From Histomonas meleagridis (taxonomy: Eukaryota; Parabasalia; Tritrichomonadida; Dientamoebidae), in contig WSYJ01000001.1 in NCBI GenBank assembly GCA_020186115.1, forward strand, positions 1,302,001-1,366,000: a stretch of 64,000 bases of DNA, written 5' to 3'. The position numbers and the translations under genes were made by a program. Every line of letters starts with the position of its first letter. Position 1 is the stretch's first letter. The notes under the pieces were generated by a model. That model was not told the origin of the DNA. It made no database searches and saw only the letters and a program-made list of their open reading frames with translations. This document shows, one piece after another, positions 1-9,801 of this stretch.

Positions 1-1286
1 TCGATTTTGTAAATGTTTGTGATTTTGAATATGTATTCGATTTAGTGAATGTTAGTGTTGATGGTTCCTTTGATAGAAAGAAATGCGATGTATTGCTTAA
101 TGCTCCATAGTTATCAATTGATGCAGCATGGATATAAAGATCGCCATCTTCAATATTTCTTATAACTCCATTCGTTGTTTGAATTTTGTTTGTGTTTGCT
201 TCTGTGATATTCGTGTTTTCATTTTCATCAATAATATAATAATATTCTTTGACATATGTTGTAAGATTAAATTGAACTGATGATGATTCATATAATTTAG
301 TTCCATTTGTTGCTTTACCAATAACTTTATAATTAATACTTTCTGTTACATAATTATTATCTGTACTGATTTCAATTGATCTTTCACCTTCGATTCTTGT
401 TATATTTGGCGGATTTAGTTTCAATGGTTTAACTGAATTATCATATGAATATTGAAGTGGTGTTCGTTGATATAAATAACAAATAGTATTCACAAGAAGT
501 TGTCGATCATATAATGTTGTACTTGCTGATGTATGCCCTATTTGAATCATTGCTGTGTTTTTATATGTTGTCAAATAGTAATGCGGATTCCCATATCTTA
601 ACTCAGAATATCCATCGAGTTCCCATGAATATGATTCGGCTTCTGTAAAACTTCCACTAGTTCCAGTAGCAAATTCGCCTAATTCAGCCCAAACATCACC
701 AAAAGCTGCATTTGAACTTGTATGTGTGAAATTTATTGGTAAAACGCCATTTGGAATGTAGTATGGATAATTAGTAACTAGACCACGCTTCGTGACTTTG
801 ATTTCATTGGAATAATGACTCCAACTTGAACTAAGTGTGCCTGGAGAGCAATAACCAGAAACAGAACATGGATGTGTTCCAAGCTTAATCCCAAATTTGT
901 CTGCAATTTGTCCATAGCCAAAAGTGTTCCCATAAAAATAGCCAACAACTTCAATACCAAATAAAACACGATTTATATACAAAATTGACTTTGGTACCTG
1001 TATTTGGATATATATTAAGAACTTTGATGCTTTTTGTTGTACTAAAATCAAACAAACTGATTGGCTGCCAATTTGCTCCATTTCTTTGCGAAAAAACAGA
1101 GTATATCAAATCTTGACTTGATTGAGATCCTGTCCAATTCAGTAAAACATGATTATTTTCATATTTAACATTGAGATTTGCATTAATTACAACTATAAAA
1201 AAATTCAGAATTAAATTTAAAAATAAATGGCTTTTCTTGGTTACATGACTTCCTTTTGCTATTTTGACTATTTTTTGAGAAAACAT
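1..1286 (-). pseudogene. Broken trichomonad surface-protein gene, 3' end outside window
   Basis: Read on the minus strand. The N-terminal part (ATG at 1286) has a hydrophobic segment (LFLNLILNFFIVVINA) that could be a signal anchor, then a stretch ending in a stop near 951. A different frame is open from about 1000 down to base 1 and continues out of the window. That part carries IKVTKRGLVTNYPYYIPNG, then YYLTTYKNTAMIQIGH, then a Ser/Thr-rich stalk (TFTKSNTYSKS) that normally precedes a transmembrane anchor. From memory both parts belong to one large family of uncharacterised T. vaginalis surface proteins. Compared with that family, about 60-70 residues between the KVLNIYP block and the GYFYG block seem to be missing, so this looks like a deletion plus frame change and not one miscalled base. 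The function of the family is unknown. Confidence 0.6.
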
Positions 1287-1826
1287 GTGGGGTATATGCT
1301 CGCATGTTGCTATTTCAATTGAATTCTATTGAAATTTAAAGCTGATGAAATATAATTGGGCCGCCCCAAAATATTTTGCAAAATATTAACGAGGAAAAAG
1401 AACATAAAAATTCAAAGAAATTCATTTTTATTAATATACAAGAAGAACTCCTTTTATCAAGTGTATCATTTTTATAAATATTTATAAACATAACATAATA
1501 AAAGCATTTGATCTAATTGATCTTGATGCAAATTCCTTTAATTCTAATCAAACAAGTAATCCTTATGTACAATAGTACTTAAATATGTTTTTAAGCATTT
1601 AAAGTGGATGCAAATTGAATACAATAGCTTGTTCACAAAATTTCACATCATTTTTTCATCTTAAGATTAGATACCCTAAAATTAAATAAAATATAATGCA
1701 AAAATAATCATTAATTATATATTTCTTAATAATTGAATAATTGATATATATAAAATTTGGTTTTTTGTTATTATATTTAGCGCGAAAAGGTATCCTTGAC
1801 CTCAAACTTTTATTTTTAATTTATAA
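1287..1826. other. AT-rich intergenic region
   Basis: About 540 bp lie between the broken surface-protein gene (minus) and the next gene (plus), so the two are divergently transcribed. No coding or RNA gene is seen. The last 60 bp, with CTCAAACTTT at about 1800, probably hold the start site of the downstream gene. Confidence 0.6.
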
Positions 1827-2876
1827 ATGTTATTCTTCATTTGTATTTTAGGATTTAAGATTCAAAATAGCGAAATAAAAGGGTTTTATCTAGATGGTAC
1901 TACTGATCGAAACAAGGTGTATAGTTTAACAGCAATAAAACATGGGAATGACGAAGATGTTCACAAATGTCTCATTGAAGAAATATTAAAAGTTGTTCCA
2001 CAAACAAAGTTAAATGAAATTGATGCTCTATTTGATTCATCAGGTGGATTCTACAATGATGAGCGAATTATAGAAATGTCACAACACCGATATAACCCTT
2101 TAACAGTAAATGAAGCAAAATCACTTGCATATTACTTGTATTTACCAGACCTTTCACAAAAAGTAGATCTTGAACTCAACACTGGATATACAAGTAAATT
2201 CGATTGTTTCTTTGACTCTCTCAAAAGAGCATTTGATAAATTAGAAGAGTTCGCTTGGTCACCATCGTATAAGGATGGTAGTAACTTCAAACCTGAACAA
2301 TTTAAAGTTGGCCAGTATGTTTCAACAAGAACATTTGTTCAGGTTTGTATAGATTATAACCATATGGAACATGTTAATATTATTATAAAAATATATGCAA
2401 ATAAAAATAATATAAAATCAGTTCAAGATCTTTTAAGAAAAAAACCTACAAATGATGATAATATATTAATATTTCCTCCTGCAACACTCTTTAAGGTAAA
2501 AAATGAGCCATATATAAGGTATTGTAACATAAATAAGATGAGGTCTGATTGTTATGATAAAAAGAATTCGAATGACCTAAAAGAAATAACTTTCATTGAA
2601 CTAGAAGAAATTGACGAATTCTATGGACCAATAAAATATAGGGATCCTCCGGAAGTACATAGTGACGTATCTGTCATTCCTCTAAACTTTTCAGAAGAAC
2701 CAGAATATTATACAGATGATGAACCAACAATATCCAATAAAAGCAGCGCCTCGAAAAATATATTGATCATTGTATCTGTTGTAGTGGGAATTATTCTTAT
2801 AGGAATTGTGTGTTTAGTTATTTTTTTCATATACAAGAAACGAACAGAAGCAACTAAATCGAATAATATTGTATAA
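1827..2876 (+). CDS. Single-pass membrane protein with ADP-ribosyltransferase-like fold
   Basis: A 349-residue protein. The first 15 residues are hydrophobic and could be a short signal peptide. Residues about 312-336 (NILIIVSVVVGIILIGIVCL) form one transmembrane helix followed by a basic tail, so the bulk is probably extracellular or luminal. The ectodomain follows the order of the arginine-type ADP-ribosyltransferase fold: an LTVNEAKSLAYYLY helix, a SYKDGSNF segment where the family has YRG, then FKVGQYVSTRTF where the family has the STS strand, then ILIFPPATLFKV where the family has ExEVLFPPxTxFxV. The Arg, second Ser and catalytic Glu positions all look substituted, so it may bind without catalysing transfer. 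The fold call is by eye; the alternative is an unrelated trichomonad membrane protein. The ATG at 1827 is the first in frame. Confidence 0.5.
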   Translation: MLFFICILGFKIQNSEIKGFYLDGTTDRNKVYSLTAIKHGNDEDVHKCLIEEILKVVPQTKLNEIDALFDSSGGFYNDERIIEMSQHRYNPLTVNEAKSLAYYLYLPDLSQKVDLELNTGYTSKFDCFFDSLKRAFDKLEEFAWSPSYKDGSNFKPEQFKVGQYVSTRTFVQVCIDYNHMEHVNIIIKIYANKNNIKSVQDLLRKKPTNDDNILIFPPATLFKVKNEPYIRYCNINKMRSDCYDKKNSNDLKEITFIELEEIDEFYGPIKYRDPPEVHSDVSVIPLNFSEEPEYYTDDEPTISNKSSASKNILIIVSVVVGIILIGIVCLVIFFIYKKRTEATKSNNIV

Positions 2877-3089
2877 AAATTCTAGTTTAAACATATTGTT
2901 CAATCATAATTTCCAATATTTTTTAAGTAAATTAGGTATCATTTAATAAATATGTTTTCTTGAATTTTTGCTGAAATTAAAATTATAAATATCAAATATA
3001 TTATTTAAGTAATTATGAATTTTTGTAAATTGGTCTGAAAAGTGATTTTAAATAAAAGTTATGATTTTTATTTTTTGCACGATGCAAAG

Positions 3090-3099
3090 AACGTTAAAA
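3090..3099 (+). promoter_or_regulatory. AACGTT promoter-like motif upstream of BBS9
   Basis: AACGTTAAAA lies 10 bp before the BBS9 ATG. AACGTT/AACGG motifs recur just upstream of several genes here (12208, 31733, 32944, 40907, 43721) and resemble Myb-type upstream elements described for T. vaginalis. A tiny out-of-frame ATG at 3102 opens a four-codon uORF that overlaps the true start. Confidence 0.45.
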
Positions 3100-3108
3100 A
3101 TATGACAA

Positions 3109-5364
3109 ATGTTTAGACTCAAAGAAATATGGGAATCTTCTCATATTTCTAATGAGGAATTCAGTCCAGATGCATTTTGTTCTTTTTTGTTTGATCATCA
3201 AACATGTATTTCAGTTGGTAGTCTTTCAGGAATTATTCGATTTTATTTTCCATCAAAAGCAAGTGATCAAGCACCTTTTACAGAAATCATTCTTAATTAT
3301 CCTATTCTTCAAATTTCATATGGGAATTTTATTTTCAGTGATAAAAGTACACTTGCAGTTCTTCATCCAAATCTTTTAATCCTTTATGAAATCGAATCAA
3401 AAGAGAACACAATTGTTCTCAATGAATCGCAATCATATTCTTTTTCGCATTCTTCATATAATTTTATTTCAACAACATTTGATGGACCATCGAAACCACA
3501 ATGTATCATTATTCAATCACTTGATGGCTTTCTTACAATTGCTAATTCACTTGGCACCACCGCATATAAAATTCCATATTTTTTTCTGCCAATGCCATTC
3601 ACATACATTCCTCCGTTAGAACTTTTTATCTTTGGTTCACCCGATTATAAAGTCTATGGATATCGGAAGAACATTTTACTTAGCAGTAGTTCAGACAATA
3701 AATCGATTGAAGATTGGAATTATTTAATCGGCGAACAAATTGTTTCAATACACTTTTGGCAGCTCAAAACGAAATACGTCACCGCCGCCAGCTACGAAAT
3801 TGCAGTTGTTGGCGAGCGAACGTTATATATTTTGAATGAAAATGGAAATCTGAAATCGATTGTTTCACTTAACATGTGTGCGATCTCAGCACTTTCGTAT
3901 ACTTCGCAGAACGAAAAAGGCAAAAATTGTAATAATTTATTGATATCAGGTAAAGAAAATACACTTTGTATTTATATCAATTTCCAAAAAGTTTGGCAAC
4001 TAAATTTAACCAAAGCCGCAATTGCGTTAAATATAATAACTATTGAACCAAATCCTGGATTTCTTGCATTACTTACAGAGGATGGTACAGTGGTCGTAGG
4101 TTATGTTGGAACTCATGACCAACAAATCCTTCCATTGCCTAAAATACCTAAAATTACTGAACAACAAGTGAAAGAACAAATCATAAAAATAAATGAAAGA
4201 ATATCAAAAATACCATCAACAGACTTCTTTCAGATCTTTGTCAATGTCTCTAAAGCTTCGCCACGATTTGTCGAAATAATTTTCCAATCAAAGTTTGAAG
4301 TGAACGATGTAATGTGTCAAATTGAGGTGCCCCCAACGATAACAAAAGTGTCGTCGTTTACCATTGAAAAAGTGGGTAAGGATGAAGTTCCTTTTCGAAT
4401 TGAATTTTCCCCAACAGATAAACCACCCGCAAGGCAAAACATCATAATAAGTACCATATTCACAACAGCAGAGAAGAAAATGCTAACAAAGTTTGTTGAG
4501 TTCGAAATTCCATTCGAATTCTTCATCAGAAAAATCGAAACACGAGTGAAAGGGAACTTCAAATTGATACTAAATGCAAAAGGAGGATTCCTAAGCTTAG
4601 CGGAACTGTTTCCAAACCAAGTCTTGAAGAAGCCGCATGAATTATCAATGACATTAACAAATGGAGAAATTGTTTCGATATCCATTGATTCCAAAGCGAA
4701 GAGATACAGAGTCGAAGCAGATACATATGGTCAACTTGGATTTGTCTTGTCAACACTCATTTTATCAGTGAATCGTCACTCAAAAGGAATTAAGTTATCG
4801 ATTAACGAGAAAGTTGACGCAAGTTTCCTTTTAAGTGTTGCGCAAGAGCATTATGAACTTCGGCAACAAGAACGCGAACTTCAACAAAAGATTCATTCAC
4901 ATGTCACTGAGCTCGAAAACATTCAGAAGGCGTTAATTGGGAAATACGAAGCTGCTACGCCAGAGCCACTTGATGAACTTAATTCACTTCTTCAAAACAC
5001 ATCAAATATTCTGAAAGATGAAGTCCAGAAAATACTTCAACTACAGAAACAGATCAATGACTTTGGAGCTGTTATTGAAGCGAATGTTTTTACATTTATA
5101 ATAATTTTAGTTTTGTCATTTGATTTAAATGATGAAGAATCAAAGTTAGTAAGAACATATATACCAATGCATAGTGAGAATTGTAGTCCCGGATGGGAAG
5201 AATGTGCATTTGTTGGGATAAATGCATTAATTAAGAAATTGAAAAATGTCGATTCGGGGAAAACAGTTTCTTCTACGCCAGAGATATTAAGTGATTTCGA
5301 CTTTTTGGTGCAAGCATTTGAAGCGTTAATCAGGACCTTAGAGAACAGAAAGAAAAGGAAATAA
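3109..5364 (+). CDS. BBS9: BBSome subunit BBS9 (PTHB1-like)
   Basis: A 751-residue protein matching the BBS9/PTHB1 layout. The N-terminal half is a beta-propeller: the opening MFRLKEIW and SVGSLSGIIRFYFPS, then QCIIIQSLDGFLTI, LIGEQIVSI and VVGERTLYILNENG align in order with conserved blades of animal BBS9. A beta-rich middle (about 385-460) fits the gamma-adaptin-ear-like domain, and residues about 580-615 (HYELRQQERELQQKIHSHV) form a coiled coil. Animal BBS9 is near 890 residues, so this one is somewhat short at the C-terminus. In the BBSome it helps select ciliary membrane cargo with BBS1, 2, 4, 5, 7, 8 and 18. It would act at the flagella. The start is the first in-frame ATG, 10 bp after an AACGTT motif. 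Confidence 0.88.
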   Translation: MFRLKEIWESSHISNEEFSPDAFCSFLFDHQTCISVGSLSGIIRFYFPSKASDQAPFTEIILNYPILQISYGNFIFSDKSTLAVLHPNLLILYEIESKENTIVLNESQSYSFSHSSYNFISTTFDGPSKPQCIIIQSLDGFLTIANSLGTTAYKIPYFFLPMPFTYIPPLELFIFGSPDYKVYGYRKNILLSSSSDNKSIEDWNYLIGEQIVSIHFWQLKTKYVTAASYEIAVVGERTLYILNENGNLKSIVSLNMCAISALSYTSQNEKGKNCNNLLISGKENTLCIYINFQKVWQLNLTKAAIALNIITIEPNPGFLALLTEDGTVVVGYVGTHDQQILPLPKIPKITEQQVKEQIIKINERISKIPSTDFFQIFVNVSKASPRFVEIIFQSKFEVNDVMCQIEVPPTITKVSSFTIEKVGKDEVPFRIEFSPTDKPPARQNIIISTIFTTAEKKMLTKFVEFEIPFEFFIRKIETRVKGNFKLILNAKGGFLSLAELFPNQVLKKPHELSMTLTNGEIVSISIDSKAKRYRVEADTYGQLGFVLSTLILSVNRHSKGIKLSINEKVDASFLLSVAQEHYELRQQERELQQKIHSHVTELENIQKALIGKYEAATPEPLDELNSLLQNTSNILKDEVQKILQLQKQINDFGAVIEANVFTFIIILVLSFDLNDEESKLVRTYIPMHSENCSPGWEECAFVGINALIKKLKNVDSGKTVSSTPEILSDFDFLVQAFEALIRTLENRKKRK

Positions 5365-5550
5365 AATGTAATTATGTTTTTGATGTGTTGTATTCAAACT
5401 GTATAATGACGATACGATTTTTCAACGTCGTACAGTGGTTATTGGTATTTCTTTGAGAAGTGTTGATCGAATTCCGGAGCCGTTAACAAATTGAATGTTT
5501 TACGTGTCAAATGTGCACATATTAATTAATAAACTATAAACCATACAATT

Positions 5551-5557
5551 TCATCGG
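5551..5557 (+). promoter_or_regulatory. Initiator element of the BspA-like gene
   Basis: TCATCGG fits the trichomonad initiator TCA(C/T)(A/T) only in its first four bases. It lies 18 bp before the ATG at 5575, giving the very short 5' leader usual in these organisms. Confidence 0.4.
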
Positions 5558-5574
5558 TTTTGCCAAGCTTAGTA

Positions 5575-8500
5575 ATGCTTGTTTTCCTTGCAATTCTCTC
5601 CTACAGAATAACATGCGATTCAGATACTCTTGTTGTCCAGGGAATTAAGGAAGTTTTACAAGATAATTATTCGTCATATAAGGCCACAACAAAATATCTC
5701 ATTATTAAAGATGATGTTCAAGTTCTTGGATATCGTGCGTTCTACGCATGGAAAGAACTCCTCAACGTAACGCTCGGGAAAGGAATTACAGAGATTGGAA
5801 ACAGAGCATTTCGTAGCTGTGATTATTTGCAATCAGTTAATTTTGAAGATGCGGAAAATCTTGTGACAATTGGAGAGTATGCATTCTATTACTGTGTGTA
5901 CCTTATGTCTTTTATATCGCCTAAGAAACTTAAGACAATTAGCAATAATGCATTTGATTCTTGTGTTAGCCTCGAAACAGTTTATCTTGGAGAATCTATT
6001 GAAACTATTGAGGACTGTGCATTTGATTATTGCTATAGTATTTTATATTTCACTATCCATACAACAGCGATATCTATTCCAGAATTAGTTGAATCTTTTC
6101 AAGAAGGTCCATACACGGCAACAATTGGAGGTAATATTGTTAATGTTGAAGATTCTGCTTTTTATCAAAATGAACAATTACTTAAAGTTGTATTTGAAGA
6201 TAGTGTTCAAAGTATTGGACAAAATGCTTTTGCAGAATGTAGTGAACTTCGAGTAGTAACATTTGGATCAGGTGTTAAAACAATTGGCCAATATTCATTT
6301 AATGGATGCCCATTAATTACATCGATTAAAATTCCAGATTCAGTTGAAACAATCGAAAGATGTTCATTTAGTTCATGTAAAGGTTTGAAAGTAATTAATG
6401 TATCGAGTGGAAATACGAAATATTCAAATTACAATAACGATGGAATATTATATAACAAAGAAATTACGAAATTGGTATGTTTCCCAATCGGTATTACATA
6501 TGAATCATTTGAAGTACCAAGTACAATTACACAAATTGGTGAATTTGCATTTACTTCATGTGCAACACTTAAAACAATTAAACTTAATGATAATGTTGAA
6601 TTAATTGGTGATTACTCATTTATTTATTGTTCATCTTTATTAGATTTCGAATTACCTAAAGGACTGACTTCAATTGGTTCATATACATTTTCATTTTGTT
6701 TGGCTTTGATTAAAATTGTAATTCCAGATTTAGTTACAAACATTGGATTTCATTCATATGATTCATGTTCTGGAATTACTTCAATTACAATTGGTGAAAA
6801 AGTTGAAACAATTGGTGATTGTGCATTTATTTCTTGTACATCCATTCAAGAAATATTAATTCCTCAGTCAGTAACTACAATTGGTACACAAGCATTTGGT
6901 TTATGTGAAAAACTTCGTTCAATTAAAGTTGTTGAAAGTAATCCTTCATATACTAATAATAATGATGATGGAGTATTATATAACAAAGGTTTAACAATTA
7001 TATTATGTCATCCACCTGCAAATAGTCGTAGTGAATATACATTACCTAATACAGTATCTAAAGTTGATCAATATGCATTTCAAAACTGTAAAAATTTGGC
7101 GAAAATTACATTAGATGATCAATTACAAGCTATTGATAATTATGGATTTTATGGTTGTTCAGGTATTTCTACAATTACAATACCAAATTTGGTTAATGCT
7201 ATTGGTATATATGTATTTTCTTATTGTACTAAATTGACTGAAATAACAATTCCAAAATCAGTTAAAACTATTAGAGGTTATACATTTTCAGGTTGTTCAT
7301 CATTAGAAAAAGTTATTTTTGAAGAAGGTAATGAAGGATTTGCAGAACTTTCGAGTTATCTATTTTCTCAATGTAATAAATTAACAACAATTAAATTACC
7401 AAATAATGTTTCTACTGTTAGTAGTTATGCATTATATTATTGTACTTCATTAAAAGTTATAGAATTTCCAAATTCTGTAAAAACATTTGGAAATTATGTC
7501 TTTTCTAAATGTACTTCATTAGAAACAGTAAAATTTGGTAATAATATAGAAAAGATCGGTTCTTATATCTTTAAAGAATGTGATAAATTATATAATATTA
7601 CATTCCCTGATACTGTTACAAGTTTAGGAACAAATACATTTGAAAAATGTCCAGAATTATATTCAGTATCATTAGGAAATGGAATTAATGTTATTCCAGC
7701 AAAAACATTTCTTAAATGTTTTAATTTACAAAATGTTCAAATCAGTCAATATGTTACAAACATTTCAGAAAGTTCATTTTCAGAATGTAAATTATTACCA
7801 AGAATTGTATTACCTGATTCTGTTCTAGCGATTGATGATTTTGCATTTGAAATGTGTTATAATTTAGAAAGTATTGAATTAGGGAAATCATTAAAATATA
7901 TTAAATCTTATGCATTTAGAGAATGTTCTAAACTTAAAAGTATTATAATTCCTGATACTACAACAGCACTTTATGTAAGAGCATTTCAATCATGTATATC
8001 ATTATCTGAAATTACTCTTAGCAAAAATCTTCTTGCAATTGATAATTATGTATTTTATGCTTGTTCAAGCTTGACAAAAATTACAATTCCTAATAATGTT
8101 ATTACACTTGGTGCTAATATCTTTCAATATTGTACATCTCTTCAAACAGTTCAATTAGGTGATAAGTTAACAACTATTACTAAATATATGTTTTATTTGT
8201 GTTCAGAACTTACGACTATTAATTTCCCTAATAAAATCACAAAAATTGATAGTTATGCATTTTACCTTTGTAGTAAATTAAATAGTATTACATTAGATAA
8301 TATTGAAACAATTTCTGATTGTGCATTTTATGGTTGTAGTAGTTTAACTAAAATTGATATCTCAGCTAAAGTTTCATCAATTGGAATTGGAGCATTTTCA
8401 TTATGTAAGAATCTTAAAGCAATTGAAGTTTCTTCAATTAATAAGAATTATACTAATTATAATAATGATGGAGTACTTTATGATATTAATTATAAAGAAA

Positions 8501-9396
8501 TTCTTTGTTATCCGATAGGTAAAACAGATAATAATTTCGAAATTCATAATTCTGTTAATGAATTATATAACTTTTCATTTGCTTATAATGAAAATTTAAC
8601 AAAAATTAATATTTCTGGTGCAGTTAATCGAATTGGAAGAGGATCATTTTCTCATTGTACTGGTTTAACTGATGTTATCATTGGAGATAATGTTAAAACA
8701 ATTGATTCGAATGTATTTGAATCATGTGTTAAATTAGTTAATTTAGTCATTGGTAATGGTTTAACATCAATTTCACCTTTTGCATTTAGACAATGTAAGA
8801 AATTAACAAGTGTTGATATTCCAAATAAAGTCGAAAATCTTAGAGTACACGCATTTGCTTTTTGCGATAATTTAAAGCAAATTAATATCCCAGAAACTTG
8901 TACAGTTATTGCAAATTACGCATTTTATGGTTCAAGTAACCTAAAATGTATTTATTATAATGGTACAACTGAACCAATTATTGGTAGAGGTGCATTTGAT
9001 GGAATTGGTACAAGTACTGTAATGGTTCAAAAATGGTATAACGCAACAAGTTTCGGATCATTGAGTATTACAACAGAAGTGCTCTATGAATGTCAAACAA
9101 CACCGCAAAGTAATACATATTTACAATCGAATACATTCACGGAAAGTAATAAATATATACAATCAAATACATTCACGGAAAGTAATAAATATATACAATC
9201 AAATACATTCACGGAAAGTAGTTCACATTCACAATCATCTCTAATGCCAAAAGGTTTACTATATGGATTAGTCATAGGAATACCAATATTATTAATTGTA
9301 ATTGTGATAATTATCGTAGTAATTGTTCGTAAGAAGAAAGCTAATAAGAATAACTTCACAGAGTTCTCATCTCCTATGAGTGATTTTCAAGGCTAA
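5575..9396 (+). CDS. BspA-like leucine-rich-repeat surface protein
   Basis: A 1,273-residue type I membrane protein. I start at the ATG at 5575 because the ORF upstream opens only with TTG and this ATG begins a clear signal peptide (MLVFLAILSYRITC). Residues about 50-1170 are dozens of Treponema-pallidum-type LRRs of roughly 23 residues on the pattern LxxIxIPxxVxxIgxxAFxxC. Three related inserts of the form YxNYNNDGxLYNK occur inside the array. A Ser/Thr/Asn-rich stalk with 12-residue repeats follows, then a transmembrane helix (GLLYGLVIGIPILLIVIVII), KKK and a tail of about 19 residues. BspA-like proteins are a huge expanded family in trichomonads and are thought to mediate contact with host cells or matrix; a role in adhesion is inferred for this copy. 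Confidence 0.92.
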   Translation: MLVFLAILSYRITCDSDTLVVQGIKEVLQDNYSSYKATTKYLIIKDDVQVLGYRAFYAWKELLNVTLGKGITEIGNRAFRSCDYLQSVNFEDAENLVTIGEYAFYYCVYLMSFISPKKLKTISNNAFDSCVSLETVYLGESIETIEDCAFDYCYSILYFTIHTTAISIPELVESFQEGPYTATIGGNIVNVEDSAFYQNEQLLKVVFEDSVQSIGQNAFAECSELRVVTFGSGVKTIGQYSFNGCPLITSIKIPDSVETIERCSFSSCKGLKVINVSSGNTKYSNYNNDGILYNKEITKLVCFPIGITYESFEVPSTITQIGEFAFTSCATLKTIKLNDNVELIGDYSFIYCSSLLDFELPKGLTSIGSYTFSFCLALIKIVIPDLVTNIGFHSYDSCSGITSITIGEKVETIGDCAFISCTSIQEILIPQSVTTIGTQAFGLCEKLRSIKVVESNPSYTNNNDDGVLYNKGLTIILCHPPANSRSEYTLPNTVSKVDQYAFQNCKNLAKITLDDQLQAIDNYGFYGCSGISTITIPNLVNAIGIYVFSYCTKLTEITIPKSVKTIRGYTFSGCSSLEKVIFEEGNEGFAELSSYLFSQCNKLTTIKLPNNVSTVSSYALYYCTSLKVIEFPNSVKTFGNYVFSKCTSLETVKFGNNIEKIGSYIFKECDKLYNITFPDTVTSLGTNTFEKCPELYSVSLGNGINVIPAKTFLKCFNLQNVQISQYVTNISESSFSECKLLPRIVLPDSVLAIDDFAFEMCYNLESIELGKSLKYIKSYAFRECSKLKSIIIPDTTTALYVRAFQSCISLSEITLSKNLLAIDNYVFYACSSLTKITIPNNVITLGANIFQYCTSLQTVQLGDKLTTITKYMFYLCSELTTINFPNKITKIDSYAFYLCSKLNSITLDNIETISDCAFYGCSSLTKIDISAKVSSIGIGAFSLCKNLKAIEVSSINKNYTNYNNDGVLYDINYKEILCYPIGKTDNNFEIHNSVNELYNFSFAYNENLTKINISGAVNRIGRGSFSHCTGLTDVIIGDNVKTIDSNVFESCVKLVNLVIGNGLTSISPFAFRQCKKLTSVDIPNKVENLRVHAFAFCDNLKQINIPETCTVIANYAFYGSSNLKCIYYNGTTEPIIGRGAFDGIGTSTVMVQKWYNATSFGSLSITTEVLYECQTTPQSNTYLQSNTFTESNKYIQSNTFTESNKYIQSNTFTESSSHSQSSLMPKGLLYGLVIGIPILLIVIVIIIVVIVRKKKANKNNFTEFSSPMSDFQG
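9127..9222 (+). repeat. 36-bp tandem repeat encoding the stalk
   Basis: Nearly three copies of a 36-bp unit, each coding SNTFTESNKYIQ. The copies are almost identical at the DNA level, which points to recent slippage or unequal crossing-over. The repeat sets the length of the spacer between the LRR domain and the membrane. Confidence 0.85.
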
Positions 9397-9801
9397 ATAT
9401 TTAATAAAGATCAGTTTGATTATCATTTCTTAAAACTTATTTTTTTAAAGATTAATTGTGTTTTGAATATATGATTTATTTAACAAATATTTTTTTACTA
9501 AGTAAATTTACTAGTACTTTGTACATAAAAGTAACGAAATATGTTTTTTAATTTAAATTTAGTGCGGTCAGTAGGTTGAAGTTTTATTAAATATTATATA
9601 ACTTTTACAGCATTTTAGACTGATCTTTCCGAAAATTTAGAATTATATGTGTTAAGACTTGTTTCATGCACACAAAGTTAAAAGTTTTGTTTTCCACGCC
9701 GAAGAAGCTTCTTTTAATCATCGGGCATATTTAGCACAGAATTAAAATTTTTTATCAAATTCAATTTTTGTGGCCGGTCAATCACTTCACCTCTGAATTC
9801 T
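9397..9801. other. Intergenic region with the HisRS promoter at its end
   Basis: About 405 bp of AT-rich sequence with no coding or RNA gene seen. TCACTTCACCTC about 20 bp before the HisRS ATG offers initiator-like TCAC sites. Confidence 0.55.

Noticed and set aside
5560-5574. TTG start for the BspA-like protein (and TTG/GTG starts at 20357, 31410, 40893, 46236, 49020)
   Set aside because: These are artefacts of allowing bacterial start codons. In each case an in-frame ATG nearby fits the signal peptide, myristoylation site or initiator better.
9093-9359. Minus-strand ORF opposite the BspA-like stalk
   Set aside because: A shadow created by the 36-bp repeat.
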